Notes: generated from the letters alone by a model not told the origin. A stretch of DNA of 64,000 nt from Hyperoplus lanceolatus (GCA_026929865.2 CM049406.2:28618501-28682500); one strand, 5' to 3'; positions 26,543 through 38,425 are shown, counted from the first letter of the stretch. Made by a program: numbers and translations.

Positions 26543-29500
26543 GTCTGCACTGACTAAACACAGGCAGGTCTAAGCATGAGTTTGGTATTAGACAATGAGG
26601 GTTCACACTTTAGCAGTGGTGTGGTGTGTGCCGCTAACACCCCAGCTCTGTGTGAAGGCGGGTGATGACATCCTTGTCCAAACACAAAGCACATTAGGAA
26701 CCTGGCTGTAGCTGTGTAGGTGCTAGCCTATATTGCATATTCAACACCGTATGTGTTATACAAGAGATCCTCCAAGTGCTGCTCCATCGTTCTGAAGCTT
26801 GGATTTAAGTCTTTTTCAATTTTGACTAAAATATCTTTAAGATACAAGATTCAAGATGCATTTTTGCAGTGAACTTAGCACTGTGCAAATATTATTATTC
26901 GGTCAGATGTGTCATTTAAATATAGATGCATGGCTAAAGACACTGGTAAGAACACATTTCCAGAAGCGTATTGTTGTCGTTCTTCCCCATGACTGCAGCA
27001 GGAGGAAGCAGGAAGTTGCTATGGAGGCTTGACAACAAGTAAAACGGTGTGTTGACGGATCAAAAAGAAAATTTGCAGAACATTTGCACATTGTCCTCTC
27101 TTGCATGATGGTTTAAAACACTTACTCTGCGCAGCTGCAGCCAGAATACTCAGAGATGGGTAGATGTCATCCCACTCCTGCCCCATGATTTCTCCTTGGT
27201 TTTCGTCCTACCAGAATGGAGAAGATTGGAAACAAAATACATCACCATTAAAAATTAAAATGATCATAAGTGAATACTGCTTTTTAGGTAAATCACACCC
27301 CTGCAAATGTATGTATTTCTAAGTGGATGTAAAAAAAATTGGAACGATACAGACGGCAGAAAAATTATGTTTTAGGTAAACCAGATTAAAGGATGTACAA
27401 CCTTGAATGCTCCTGACAACAAATGTTGAGGACACACCGTGACATCCACGTCATACACACTTTGAATGTCCTAAACTTTTCCTCATACAGGTTTATACTA
27501 GACTTTTACTCATTAAGTCCCTTAGCGACATATACTCAACATCCTGGTGTGGGTGTCATGTGACAGCCATGTGACTGTGACAGGAAGTAGCCTCGTGTGA
27601 GTAGGAGCCGTCTGGCTCAGGCTCAGCAAGACACGCGTCATAATTGCGCAGGTCTAGTGACTTCCCAAAGATTGCAGTGTGACAGGTGCACACAATTGGA
27701 GAAATTAGCACATTTTAAAAGCTTGTTTGTTGTTACTAAAGGTGAGTTAAAACCCATTTAACAATTCAAATGCTTTAATATGGTGTCCTGTATTACCTTT
27801 AACCTAGCCTGACCATATTTGATAAACAAATGCATATAGAACAAGTTAGGTAAATATCGCTGTGACGTAATGTGACGTTAGCCTCAAAATAGTTATAGAA
27901 ATCTGGAGTGACGTATTTGTCATTATAACAAAAATGTTAATAAGCTTAACAATTAATTTTAGTGTGTCATTTATTTTGAAATAATATATGTTCTTTTGTT
28001 AAATTCAAAGTACATTTGAACAAATTTAAACACATTCGAATGTTCAAAAAAAAGTTTGGATAATATTTTGGATTAAAAACATTTTAAATAAAATATTAAA
28101 TAAAAAAAATTGAGAAAACATCAGAAATGTTTTCTATGTGCTCCCCTTAGTCTGTGTTCCATCCCTCATATTTTTCCTATAAGTAGAAATGGGTTTGGGT
28201 TCTTATGGCTTAAAGGACATCCACTCTTGAATAACTGTGGAATCTGTCCAGGGAGGAATTTCCTTTTAAGGGGTCTGCAGGTGTGCAATGTTGGCAGCAT
28301 CATCCAGATTGATGGCACCATGAATGCGGATATTCACAAATCTTCTCTCAATGTTGCCTGTGAGGCTGATGATGTGAGCCTGCCTCCGTGATGCTTCTCA
28401 ATGCTGCAATTGTGACAGGAACCTAACAAAATACAAACAAAAACACCCATATTGGGATCACATGTCGTCTATCCGACGGACAAATTAATCAAAATTTAAA
28501 AATAAAACTGAAAAACACCTGCTCTTTGATGTGCAGAAAATTGACGTCTGCTTTTTTGGGAACCTTGGACAGCCCTGTAAGATGGGGCAAAACATCAGCC
28601 TGTAGATAGAACAGCAAACAATCCGTAGGTGGCACAAAAATGTGTACAGCCCAACCGATTAAAAGCCGGTGTTTTTATTTGCAGCTTTTAATCAGCTTTG
28701 CTATTCCTGTAGTAATGGCAGAAATCAGACAGAAAGCCTTTGCATTCACAGTGTGCAGTAGATTATGTATATCAGTTCAGTCACTCTTGGTCATGAAGGT
28801 GAATGTCATCTCCTGCCACTAAACCATGAGGTTGTCTTGATTTCATATGAGGCACTGATCAGGAAACTCATTTGCATGGAGGCACATGTTTCGGACAACC
28901 ATTGACATGATATAATTATAATGATATCGTTGGGGACACTGACCACTAATTTAAGTCAGACAGAATTCTCGTAGCAGTGGCCTGTAGCGACAGTAGAACA
29001 ATTATTCTTGTTATTTTACTTGATGATGATTTACAATGGAAAAACCTTAGGCCAACCCACCTTTACTCCTGTCATGTCCTCAGGCCACAGCTAAGGCAAT
29101 TTACATCATGATAATGTCTGGAGAGGCATTGTGGGACGTGTAAATGGCTAACTGAAGCAGATTTAGCAGTCGTATGGTGAGTGCAGCATGAAGATAAATT
29201 ACTGTGTAGAAATTCACTGAATATCAACAAGAAAATGCATTTGCATGTGAATTGCATCTGTTCACTGATTATTATGTTGCCTCTAATTTGCAGTAAATGT
29301 GGCATAATTTGATACAACACAAACGTATTTATGAATATGCTAAATGTAGGCATAACAATAAAGCTATTGGATATAGATTTGGATTCCAGGTCCCTCTGAT
29401 GCAACTGGTACATTTTACTTAATACGTTTCTAAGTAATTAAATTAACTAATTGCTTCAAAGTGCAACCTGGGTCTATTGGGCTCAGCCTGGGGAAAATAG

Positions 29501-29663
29501 CAGAGTTGATCACTTTCTTCCACCTGAAGTTGCATGTTAACCAGCAACTCTGTAAGTGCAACTAAATTTATGAAATAAAGAGCCAGTAGTTTTAACACAT
29601 ACTATCACATAAAGGTTCATTACAGGAGATGCTTATGACACTCACCATTGTCTTTTATATGAA
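26541..29663. other. Non-coding stretch, possibly with an eroded transposase scrap
   Basis: No defensible gene. At 28262-28350 the plus frame reads ...VGSIIQIDGTMNADIHK. This recalls the middle of Tc1-type transposases (a G.GxL..IDGTMN pattern), but the surroundings do not support it and it may be chance. Confidence 0.35.
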
Positions 29664-29990
29664 AAGGTTGGTTGGTCCTCTCTTAAAGAGAGACGTGATG
29701 CACATTGGCATATTTTTATATATAAAGCCCTGACCGGAAAGCTGCCACTCTATTTGACAACAATGCTGCATATCTCAGATGGGCTTTATCAAACCCGCTC
29801 AACTGAAATGCTCATGTTATATGTTCCATACGCCCGGTCTGACCTTGGTAAGACTGCTTTTAGCCACAGTGCCCCTGACTCCTGGAACAGCCTACAACAT
29901 CAAATTAAAATAAATACACTCATAACTGTTAACCAATTTAAAGTTATTATTTTGAATCAGCCCCACTCCACTTGTAACTGTTTTAATTAG
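29664..29990 (+). pseudogene. L2-clade LINE reverse transcriptase C-terminal remnant
   Basis: An open frame of 108 codons starts KVGWSSLKERRDAHWHIF, then IYKALTGKLPLYLTTML, and later RSDLGKTAFSHSAPDSWN and LQHQI, and ends with a stop at 29988-29990. The spacing RR...YKAL.g.lP.YL...GK.aF...AP..WN.LQ is the classic tail of L2/Rex-type LINE ORF2 proteins. There is no ATG requirement, because it is the 5'-truncated end of a longer ORF. It is still open, so the copy is not very old. Confidence 0.82.
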
Positions 29991-30167
29991 GCTATTGTTC
30001 TATTTTATTCAATTGATCTGAATGTTTTAATTGTTGTTGTCTCTTTGTAAGCTTGTTGTGTATTCTCATTGTATATTGTGTATCTGTCTCGACGTCATTG
30101 TAAAAGAGGGTAACCTCAATTGATCTTTCGAGAATAAATAAAGGAAAATGAATGAATGAATGAAATA
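29991..30167 (+). mobile_element. 3' UTR and tail of the L2-clade LINE
   Basis: Follows the ORF2 stop directly and ends in aataaataaaggaaaatgaatgaatgaatgaaat, a short (GAAT)n tail typical of L2-type elements. Clean target duplications were not found. Confidence 0.7.
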
Positions 30168-30889
30168 AAACACTGTAGCATCTAACCGTGATACAGTTGC
30201 TCAATCTGTATGGGTGATGTAGTAAAAGAAAGTCAAACTTTTGTCTAACTCGTAGTTCATTTAAACAATTTATTCATGTTTGTTTCATTTCTGCTATTTA
30301 TGATACTAGGCTGTGAAAAGAAAAGTGTTTTTCCAGACTATATCGGTGAGCTTCTTTACGAACAAGATTTGGTTGTAACTAAACTGCTGAAGTTCACAAA
30401 TGATTCCTCTTCTGGACTTGTTGGCAGTTACTGAACAGCTTGTGTATGTATTGTATATGTATTGCCACCACCTGCTGGACTGATTTAGAGCTGACCCTGA
30501 TTTGCATATAGCTCAGGACAACAGATGCATCAGATTTGCTAACAGAGCGATGTACACACATTTAGTGTTCACACAATATAGTCAAATCTGGATTTTTTTC
30601 TCCAGATATGAGACACTTGGAATACAGATTACTTTTCAAAGAGAAGCAGTGTCCTCCTCAGTGAACTGTCATCTTAATGACAATAACATTTAAACAATGT
30701 TTATGTTTTGATAGCAATAATTATGTGTTTTTGACATGCAGAGAATAACCTTCACGTTCAAGAGCAGACATGAAAACAATAACATTGCTATGATTGATGT
30801 TAACTTGATTAATACCACTTTGGGCGACTTTAACGTGCTGCCTTCAGGACTTTGGACTGTAACTACAATACGTGAAAACAACTGTCAAT
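30168..30889. other. Non-coding stretch between the two LINE remnants
   Basis: No recognised gene or repeat ends. Confidence 0.45.
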
Positions 30890-32440
30890 AACAGCAAAAT
30901 AATTGGCCCTAATACTGACCCCGCGGGGACCCCACAGGCAATGTCCAAACAAGACGACATATGTTCATCTTCACAAACTGTTGCCTGTTCTGTAAATAGC
31001 TCCTCAGCCAGTACAACCCCCCTAATCTCCTCAGCCAGTAAAACCCCCCCTATTGATTAATCTGTCATTATTTATGGTATCACATGCGTTTTTGAGATCA
31101 GTTAGTAAATTGTGTTTATTGACGCATTTGTCAGCAAAAAAAATTGTGGAAGCAGTGAAACAGGCTTGTAGTTGTGAAGTGGTGTTTTGTCTCCAGTTTT
31201 GTAAAGCTGCATGACTTTTGCAATTTAAATTTTTTGGGGGAATTTACCAGTTTGAAATTATAACAGTTTGTGTGATAGCATTTATGCTAACATACTGTAA
31301 ACAATGCATCTGGTTTGTCCAATGCCATTGTCATGTCCAAATAAAATCTACTATACTATAAGTTACAGATGTGCGTAAGTGGTTTTGCAATTCCTTCAAT
31401 GACAAGTTTAACTATTCTCATGTCAATGGCATTATAGTCGGTAGAAGTCTTGTTTTTACAATTATGAACAATCTCTATAATTTCACTCTTCCACTGCTGT
31501 TAGAAACATTGATTTTGGATTAATGTCTATTAAATCATAATTATTGTCTTCAGATCTCACAGAAAAAGGGATTTATTCAGCCATTTACAAAATAACTGTT
31601 GAAGCCATTAACTGTAACGGTTGGGTCTGGAGGACACAGGCGCGGAGACAGTATAAGTAAAAGATGATTTATTTCAGGAGAAACCAGCAGGGTGTTAGGA
31701 CCGTGATCCGGGGAGGGGAACTGGCTGGCATGGGGGTCCAGGGAGAGAGCAACGGGGCAAGTCCAGGGGGCTGAGTGGAAGCAGGCTAGAGCAGACAGGC
31801 AGGAGGGAGGGGTCCGAGGAGTAGTGCTGGAGAGCTAGGGCTGGAGCTGGTGGCTGGAGTCAGGCCGGGAGAACTGTGGCAGAGAAACAGGGGTTAACCA
31901 GGAAAAAATGCAGTCGTAAACAGGTGAGCAAGAGAGTGAACTGACTGTATGAAAACAGAAGCTACAATCTGGCAGTGTCTGGAAGGTAGGACCGGGTATA
32001 TGTAGAGCAGTTGATGATGATTGAAGGCAGCTGTGAATGTTGGTAATTGACTCCAGCACACCTGACTCCAACCTTGCAATTAGACCAGCACACAGACAAG
32101 GGTGAAAGGGAAAACACACACAAGGCCAAGGGGCCCAAGCGGGATCATGACATTAACTGCATCATCCATATTATCAATATTCATATCATTATCAGTAAAG
32201 TCATGTGGATAATTAACTTGTCTAGGACCATTTCCAATAGCACTATTTAATATATTCCATAGACCTTTAATGTTGTTTTTATTATTATCTAATACTTTGC
32301 TGTAATATTCTTTCCTACTAATTCTCATAATATTAGTTAGCTTATTCTTATATTTCTTATATTTATTTTCTGCATCTTTGGTTCTGAGCTTTATGAATTC
32401 TTTAAATAGTGTATTTTTCTTTTTAATGTAATCAACTACA
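30890..32440 (-). mobile_element. Eroded L2-clade LINE (RT region), split by a solo LTR
   Basis: Minus-strand blocks occur in the order of a LINE ORF2. About 32435-32153 gives KKKNTLF, NKLTNIMRISRKEYYSK, then NNIKGLWNILNSAIG and YPHDF. After the LTR, GFNSYFVN (about 31600), EIIEIVHNCKNK..DYNAIDM and AKPLTHI follow, then KTGDK..HNYKPVSLLPQF (about 31230-31170) and IACGVP.GSVLGPII (about 30940-30900). The KPVSLLP and GVP.GSVLGP pieces are reverse-transcriptase motifs. Frameshifts and an internal deletion (between SLLPQF and GVP) show it is dead. It is a different copy and orientation from 29664-30167. Confidence 0.8.
31613..32152 (-). mobile_element. Solo LTR of a retrotransposon, 5-bp target duplication TTAAC
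   Basis: On the minus strand it starts TGTCATGATCCCGC and ends AACCGTTACA (TG...CA). It is 540 bp, with identical TTAAC at 31608-31612 and 32153-32157. An aataaa-like signal (gaaataaatcat, minus strand) sits near the 3' end. There is no second LTR or internal gene, so it is a solo LTR from recombination. It interrupts the L2 ORF2 between the ..AVN and GFNSYF codons. A Gypsy-type origin is likely but not proven. Confidence 0.85.
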
Positions 32441-33007
32441 TAAACTACATTTTAAGTCCATAAAAGTAAGGGAATTTATTTCAAGTGTATCATTGTTTCT
32501 CTAATTGAATCTCCCATTGATGAGCCCCATCTCCTTTTTATGTCATCCTGACCTCTGTGGAGACATACCCAGGCAATGCATTTGTCAGGCAGCCACTGGG
32601 AGTGCTGCAATTTTGTTATCTATTTTTTTTACATTTTATGTTAATTAATTTTTTTTGGTTTAGGTTAAGATCTGAGAAGACCAAATGAGCAGTTTTTAGT
32701 TTCTGCAGTTAACTCCTTTTCTTATAGGCATTTGACTTTTTCTTAAATTATATTTTGTTATCATTTCATATAACATGTATACATTGTCAATCTGATAAAT
32801 TCTTGCAATGTACTTTGAAATACTTTTGCTAAGTATATTTTAGTTCAGCCAAACTATATTTTCTCCCTTTGGTAGCTTTGCTCTAGATCAACATCTTCCA
32901 GTGTGCAGTAATTAGTCATTTGTAAAGCTATGCTTAACACATACAGCTTCACCAAAACTGCCCTATTAAAACCATATGTTTGTGTGTGTGTCTCTCTTTT
33001 TGTCCAG
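32441..33007. other. Non-coding stretch before the brinp exon
   Basis: AT-rich intron-like sequence ending in a polypyrimidine tract and an AG acceptor at 33006-33007. Confidence 0.55.
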
Positions 33008-33075
33008 GCCCAGTGCGAGGTGACTGTCAGAAGAAATGCCGGTCCTAGGTGCCCTAGTACATCACCACCAGGACC
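33008..33075 (+). other. 5' UTR part of the brinp exon, after a splice acceptor
   Basis: A pyrimidine-rich run (tctctctttttgtccag) ends in AG at 33006-33007, just before this short leader. It therefore looks like a spliced exon with a non-coding exon further upstream, as expected for BRINP genes. The in-frame stop at 33055-33057 shows that coding does not begin earlier. The promoter and first non-coding exon are not identified in the window. Confidence 0.6.
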
Positions 33076-33428
33076 ATGGCAACTCCTCAGCCGCTCAGAA
33101 GAGAGAGGTGCTCCCATGGCTCCTCCTGCCTTGCTAGATGGTCGGCGTCCTCCTTGATGCTCCTATGGTTGCCATGGGTGTTGCTGTGGCTGCCGTGGCC
33201 CGTCACCGGTGAGCAAGCGGCGAGCGGCGGGGGTGGACACGCGGGGAAGGCACTCCACGGCTCCCTGTCCCCGTCCGGCTCCTCGGCATGGGGCTTCAGC
33301 ACGAGGCAGAGCGGGGGGCAGCTGGACTGGCTGCTGTCAGAGAAGGGACCTTTCCACAGATGTCCGGAGTACACAGAGTTCAGAGAGCGGTTCCAGCAGG
33401 GATTTTCTACCAGATACAAGATTTACAG
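33076..33428 (+). CDS. brinp3: BRINP-family first coding exon (brinp3-like, N-terminal part)
   Basis: This exon encodes the N-terminus of a BRINP (BMP/retinoic-acid-inducible neural-specific, FAM5) protein, a secreted or ER-lumenal neural MACPF-related family. It reads 117 full codons plus two bases of an Arg codon. An in-frame TAG at 33055-33057 and a good start context (gaccATGg) fix the start at 33076. Residues 27-44 are a Leu/Trp-rich hydrophobic segment that fits a signal peptide, with likely cleavage near Gly45. Residues 46-82 are a Gly/Ser-rich linker. Residues 83-118 carry the family block LDWLLSEKGPFHR, then EYTEF, then GFSTRYKIYR, which in the family runs directly into the next exon. 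The donor AG|GTGAG at 33428/33429 is phase 2. The MACPF-like and Cys-rich regions would lie in later exons, outside the window. From memory, GFSTRYKIYR is nearer BRINP3 than BRINP2 or BRINP1, so the family is secure but the paralogue is not. Confidence 0.85.
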
Positions 33429-34938
33429 GTGAGATGAGGGTTTTAACCTTTGCATGTGTGTATGTGCACTTCACGTTCACCTATCTAACAGTGGACTTCT
33501 GCGTTGTAACACATTCACCAACAGGGGACCATCAAGCCAAATGTAGAAATGTATTAGTTCCACTGTTGGTCATGTCTAAAATCATGTTGAAAATATGTCT
33601 AAAACCTTCTGGTGAATTTTCTAAACTATTTGAGCACAAGTTTAAAAGTTTATGTTATATAATCTAGTTTTTAAAGAAACAAATGTAGTATTTGCAGTGA
33701 GGAAACCCCAGTTGGGTGAAACAAAAGACAGCCCCACTGCTGCAGTGAATGGCGTCGCCTCTTTGATGTATAGATATCGCTCAAGGATTTAAGTCCACTC
33801 TCCACACAGCAAATATAATACCGGTTTTTAAATATTGAAACTGGCACACTCCTATCTCCTATATCTGGGGCTATGTCCCAATTGTCTTCAGTAGCATTTC
33901 CCAATCTTTAAGCCTCATGAGCTCTGCTGTTGTTACAGTGATTTTGAAAAAGTCTGGGAACTCACAAGAGACAAATAAAAATAAGGAATGGTAAAAATCA
34001 AAGCAGCAATGGCTGTGCTATTCCTACATAAAGTACTTTGTCAACTTGCAAAAACAGTGGATCCTACATTTCCCACGATGCAACCAATGGCACCTTTTGT
34101 TAGACCCTCCATGCCTCATAAATGCTGATTCTTTTAAACTCCAGGGCCTCTAGTTAGTTTTTCTCTTGTGATGTATTATATTGTAAATCAATATAAGCAC
34201 CACATACCTACTTAAATATAATCACACATAAATATACAGTGTCCCCTCAGCAGTGAATCATGGTACCATCTTTTTTAATGTAATGTGTGGCAAACTCTGC
34301 ACACAGTGGAATTTAGTTGCCTTGATTTAGCCTTTAACCCAATGCCTCCTTGAAGGCACCATACATATCATCCTCAAATGGCACCAAGCCTGAGGAGGGA
34401 GTGCTCTCCTAAGGATACATACTGTATAAGACAGGGCTATTTTTTACGTTTTGGATGGAATGGGTTTAAAAAATAAACAGTTAACCTGCCTCATCACGCT
34501 TTGGGGAAAGATCTTTGTGGTTCTGGCTTTGTCGGCTATGTGATTGTGGTGTACTGCCTGTATTAGTTTGAGGTAGTGTTTGCTGATGTGTCTGGTTTCC
34601 GGAGCTGGTGGGAGGTTCAGTAGTCGGGTGGGCTGTGTGTTTGTGACTGTTGTTTTTTGAGATGTAGTATGAGTCTATTGCGCGTGTGCTGTTGGGTGTG
34701 TCCCTAGTTACATGAGTGGTAACCCCATGTAAACTCAATTTCATTATTCAATGATGAGCATATTGAGATGTTAGAATTTAGAATTGAACCAAACATCACC
34801 AAATGAAATATGGGAAAAAGATTACCCCGTATTCAAACAAAATGCGATGAATCAGTGATGATAAGATAACACACTCACAGAAAGACTGTAGAGGTCAATA
34901 TGATGACATTTCTCTTTTACAGCTTTTGCATTTTCAAA
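33429..34938 (+). other. Start of the large brinp intron; no recognised element
   Basis: This is the first part of the intron after the GTGAG donor at 33429. It is AT-rich, without a recognisable element or exon. On the minus strand, 34481-34744 stays open for 87 codons rich in Thr, Ser, Gln, Asn and His. It has no recognised domain and could be a chance ORF or an eroded retroelement piece. Confidence 0.5.
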
Positions 34939-34940
34939 TA

Positions 34941-35150
34941 GGGGAGAACGGGGTAATTTGTCACACGGGTAGGTTGTCACAATCGTTATATCTCAGAACC
35001 AGAAGGCGCTGTCTGTGAAATTTTGGTATGTAAATATCCAGAATTGGGATCAGAGGGCACCTACATAGTCTTCCTTGGAGTTAGACTGCTGAATTTGAGG
35101 AGAGACAACTGTTTGTGTTTTTCATGTCAAATTGAAAATATTTAGCTCCT
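34941..35150 (+). mobile_element. Pogo-like MITE, left-end fragment
   Basis: Begins GGGGAGAACGGGGTAATTTG after TA (34939-34940) and follows the family consensus for about 210 bp, to tttagctcct. It is then cut off, and a 4-bp filler (caac) joins it to the duplicated segment at 35155. Confidence 0.88.
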
Positions 35151-35154
35151 CAAC

Positions 35155-35667
35155 AAATGAGCCTGACTTTATGGCGTTTGTTCACATTTGTGCTGACAAG
35201 GGCTGGGCCATCCCTTTTAAGGCCATTTCCACATAGTAAGTAATGGCCGTCTAGAAAGTCATTCATCTTCAATAAGTGGTCGAGCAGGCAGGTCGAGAGC
35301 CAAGGCCCCGTCTGGCAGCCATACAGGAAAGTGAGTCCGTTCTAAAACTGTCATGTTTATGCTCATTTCGCCGCTCGCCCACACAGCTGCTCCAACCATG
35401 AGTTAAATCATGCCTAGATTTTCTTTGCCTGACCTATGCAATGACACTCCATCACATAGAAAGGTTAATAGCTAATAATATCACTGTTTAGCCGCGCTGT
35501 GTGTTTTTATATTAAAGTATACTAGCTTAATTATAGAGGCATAATTGTCCTATTAGTTTTTTAATCAAAGAGTTAAAGAGCACTGCAGAGGAAGCGTGGA
35601 AGATTATGGGTGAAACACCGCAAATCTCATTTTATTTGCATAACCTTTTTTAAAGTAAAATTACATA
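35155..35667. repeat. Segment duplicated inverted from 9454-9964 (copy B)
   Basis: Reverse complement of 9454-9964 with only scattered substitutions. It lies between a partial (34941) and a complete (35668) pogo-like element in the same orientation, so it looks like cargo in a composite unit. Confidence 0.85.
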
Positions 35668-36611
35668 GGGGAGAACGGGGTAATTTGTCACACGGGTTTG
35701 TTGTCACAATCGTTATATCTCGGAACCAGAAGGCGCCGTCTGTGAAATTTTGGTATGTAAATATCCAGAATTGGGATCAGAGGTCACCTACATAGTCTTC
35801 CTTGGAGTTAGACTGCTGAATTTGAGGTGAGACGACTGTTTGTGTTTTTCATGTCAAATTGAAAATATTTAGCTCCTCTGTATTTTTCTTCTAAGCTTTT
35901 ACACAATGGGTTTATAACAAAACACTTGTTACCCATACAAAGTGTGAAGGATAAACTATAGTTTAGATTGTGGTTAGCAAGTTAATTAGTTTTCAGATGG
36001 TTGTTGGCCTTGATGCTAGCAAGAAATTCAAGTTGGGGTTGGTCGTCACATTTTTTGGGAGGTTGGTTGTCACGTTATCCAAAGGCTGCAGCCAGAAAAG
36101 GAACCCAATAACGAAAGAAATTGTCAAGCTGTATCCTCACTGACACCCCAGAGAAGGAAAGAATAGAGCAGGAAAAGGCAGCTATCATGCAAAAGAAAAA
36201 AGGGCAACAAAATCAAAACAAACCCAGTGCATCCCAAACTAGACCAGCTGCCAAGGCTGCATTAAGTTATGTAGGCCTATTTGTCAACTTGACAATGCAA
36301 TTAAACTTTCAAATTTAGTTTTACTTTCTTGCCTTCTTTTTAATATTATTCCCATTAAGATAACATTGTGACAAACAACCCCATAGTGTTTAACACCCGA
36401 CCCCTTGATGGGATTGGTTGTCACAATGTGTAAAGGTGTCTTTGATGATTAATTTCTTCTTTATTACAATAAGATAGAAAAAGTGAGGGGTACACATTTC
36501 AAGCCAACACCTTAAGCTTCAATTTAATGTAGGAATGATTATTGAAAGATGTTCAGGTGATGAGCAATTCTCACTGGAGTAAAAAGTGTGCCTACTTACC
36601 CCGTTCTCCCC
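35668..36611 (+). mobile_element. Pogo-like MITE, copy B (944 bp, complete)
   Basis: Ends GGGGAGAACGGGGTAA and its inverse, with TA on both sides (35666-35667, 36612-36613). The body repeats ggttggttgtcaca-type phrases many times on both strands. Reading from about 36090 gives ARKGTQ, a stop, then RKKLSSCILTDTPEKERIEQ, EKAAIMQKKKG. A basic patch followed by LTDTPEK and a charged helix resembles the tail after the DDE domain of pogo/Tigger-type transposases. That supports a deletion derivative of a pogo-like parent. Confidence 0.85.
36094..36318 (+). pseudogene. Pogo-like transposase C-terminal tail remnant
   Basis: A short frame inside the MITE reads a basic cluster, then SCILTDTPEKERIEQEKAA, then a Lys/Gln-rich run. 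In pogo/Tigger/CENPB-like transposases an (I/V)LT.TPEK motif follows the catalytic domain. The same piece is present in copies 52062-52961 and 54894-55815, as expected for an inherited internal deletion. The catalytic and DNA-binding domains are absent. The assignment is from memory. Confidence 0.55.
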
Positions 36612-37829
36612 TACACAATTTTTCCAATAACGCAGCACTGACACTTGGATACAATCAGGAAAATGTGTTTTACTTCAATTTTCACTCACATTATTGTCAA
36701 ACACTGCTCCTCTGTATTAAGATCCACTAGACGGAGAGGAATTCAATTTGAACAGAGGTATTATTATTTCTGGCTGGATTAAAGACTTAGACAGCAATAT
36801 GTTCTCTCTTTTCATTTCCTCTTTGATTTCAATGTATACCAAGGAGGGATAGGAGGAAGATAAATGTGACTTTCATGTTTATTTTTCTTACCTGCCTTGT
36901 TATCACTGGAGATTTTATTAGCTTATTAAAGGAGAAGTAAGTGATATTTTTTGTTAATATACGTGTTAAATCCCTCTATATTCTTACAAAAATTACTAAA
37001 ACAGTATGCTCAGGTCATAACACAGGTCTCTCATGAATCCAACTTTGCAGTAATTGCCAGTTAAAATGTTTGGTATCCAGCTCGTCTTATCCAATCAGGA
37101 GACAGAGCGCCATAAAGAGGCGGGTTTGTGTGCCCGTGAACGATGACTAGCTGCTCTCCGTCGCGGCACTATCTGACAAATATGGCTGTGCGTTCATGTG
37201 GTGGTTCACTGCTAACTTCAGTCACAAAGTTGGACTATTTAGAGAGTGACTAAGCATGAATCAGAGGGAATGGTAAATGTGTTTGGTCTAGGAGATTAAA
37301 CCCAGACATTCAGTAGAACGAGTGAATAGATAAAAGAGGAGCTCCAGTTAATTATGAGAGCGGGTGATGACACTGGTGTAAGTTGAGAATCTCTCACAAC
37401 TGAATCTTTGCTGATTCCTTTTGTTATCTATTATTAGCTCAGCATAATCAGGGCAAAATGAAAGAGCATTTTATGAGCAAGTATTGTAATTAGAAATATA
37501 ATAATAGGCTATATGGCAAACTGTACATTTATTACAGGCCTAAAGACATGACTGTCTACTATATACATTCAGCTACCACTTATCTCAGGACTAAAGATAT
37601 TATTGGATTGCGTCTGTATGCATGTCTGTCTGTCTGACGGCTCATATCCCCAGACTCTTGAAATGGACAAAATATTTCTCAACCTTCAGATTTTAATTAA
37701 AAAGTCGACATCTGTAGAAACCAAACTTGAAACTCTGATCAAACTCTTGTGAAAGATCAACAGATCAGCCTCAATTTTGAGGCATTTTTCTCACTTCCAC
37801 CCAGACACTGAAAGGGAAACCGTTTAACC
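36612..37829. other. Non-coding stretch with a probable MITE fragment near 36926-37240
   Basis: The phrase ttaaaggagaagtaagtgat at 36926 and the following gcgccataaagaggcggg block look like another common fish MITE, but no matching right end was found. The remainder is unremarkable. Confidence 0.35.
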
Positions 37830-38425
37830 CAGTGGTTCTCAATTATTTTCTGTCATGCCCCCCTAGGGGACAGAAATGTTCGCGCCCCCCCTAAATTGAA
37901 ATACTATTGAGAACCTGCTAATATTTATTTATTTATCTGTACAAAAGCAATGTATGAGTTTCTGGCACGAGCATTCTGCATACAATCACCTTATTATCAA
38001 ATTAGATAACAAACATTAGCTGAGATAACTAGAAGACTACTCAGTCTGTGTGAATCTCAGGACAGAGAAACAAGAGCAAATGATTCACTGAGGTTTCCAT
38101 TTCATTCAAAAAAAAAATTAAACTGTAATCATAGTTAAGGTGGTGTTTTTTTTTTATTAATATAGGCCAATAGGCCTTCTGTGATGCGATAACCAATAAT
38201 TCATTAATGTTATTATTAGTCTACTTGCTTGATTTATTTTCAAATAGCCTACAGAGACACATGTGGACATTTATTTACTGCAAATCACAGCCTTTCGCGC
38301 GGATATGACCATACACAAGCACACATCGCGCTTGCTAGCACTTAAAAAAAAAGTCAGTTGGAAATCAAGGCAGCCCGCGCTCCCCATGACAACTCACGGC
38401 GCCCCCCCACCATTTGAGAAGCACT
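37830..38425 (-). mobile_element. hAT deletion derivative, relative of 12848-13903
   Basis: The reverse complement matches both ends of the hAT at 12848-13903, including gcagaatgct, taaataaatattagcagg and ttctcaatagtatttcaattta. It is about 596 bp and has lost the transposase piece. The flanks gtttaacc and tttatccc are an imperfect 8-bp match, so the insertion is older or damaged. Confidence 0.8.

Noticed and set aside
28110-28391. 93-codon ORF with IQIDGTMNADIHK
   Set aside because: A short resemblance to the middle of Tc1 transposases, but no flanking catalytic motifs or element ends; not strong enough to call.
33209-33667. 152-codon ORF overlapping the brinp exon in another frame
   Set aside because: It reads through the GT donor into the intron and lacks the BRINP motif; shadow of the real exon.
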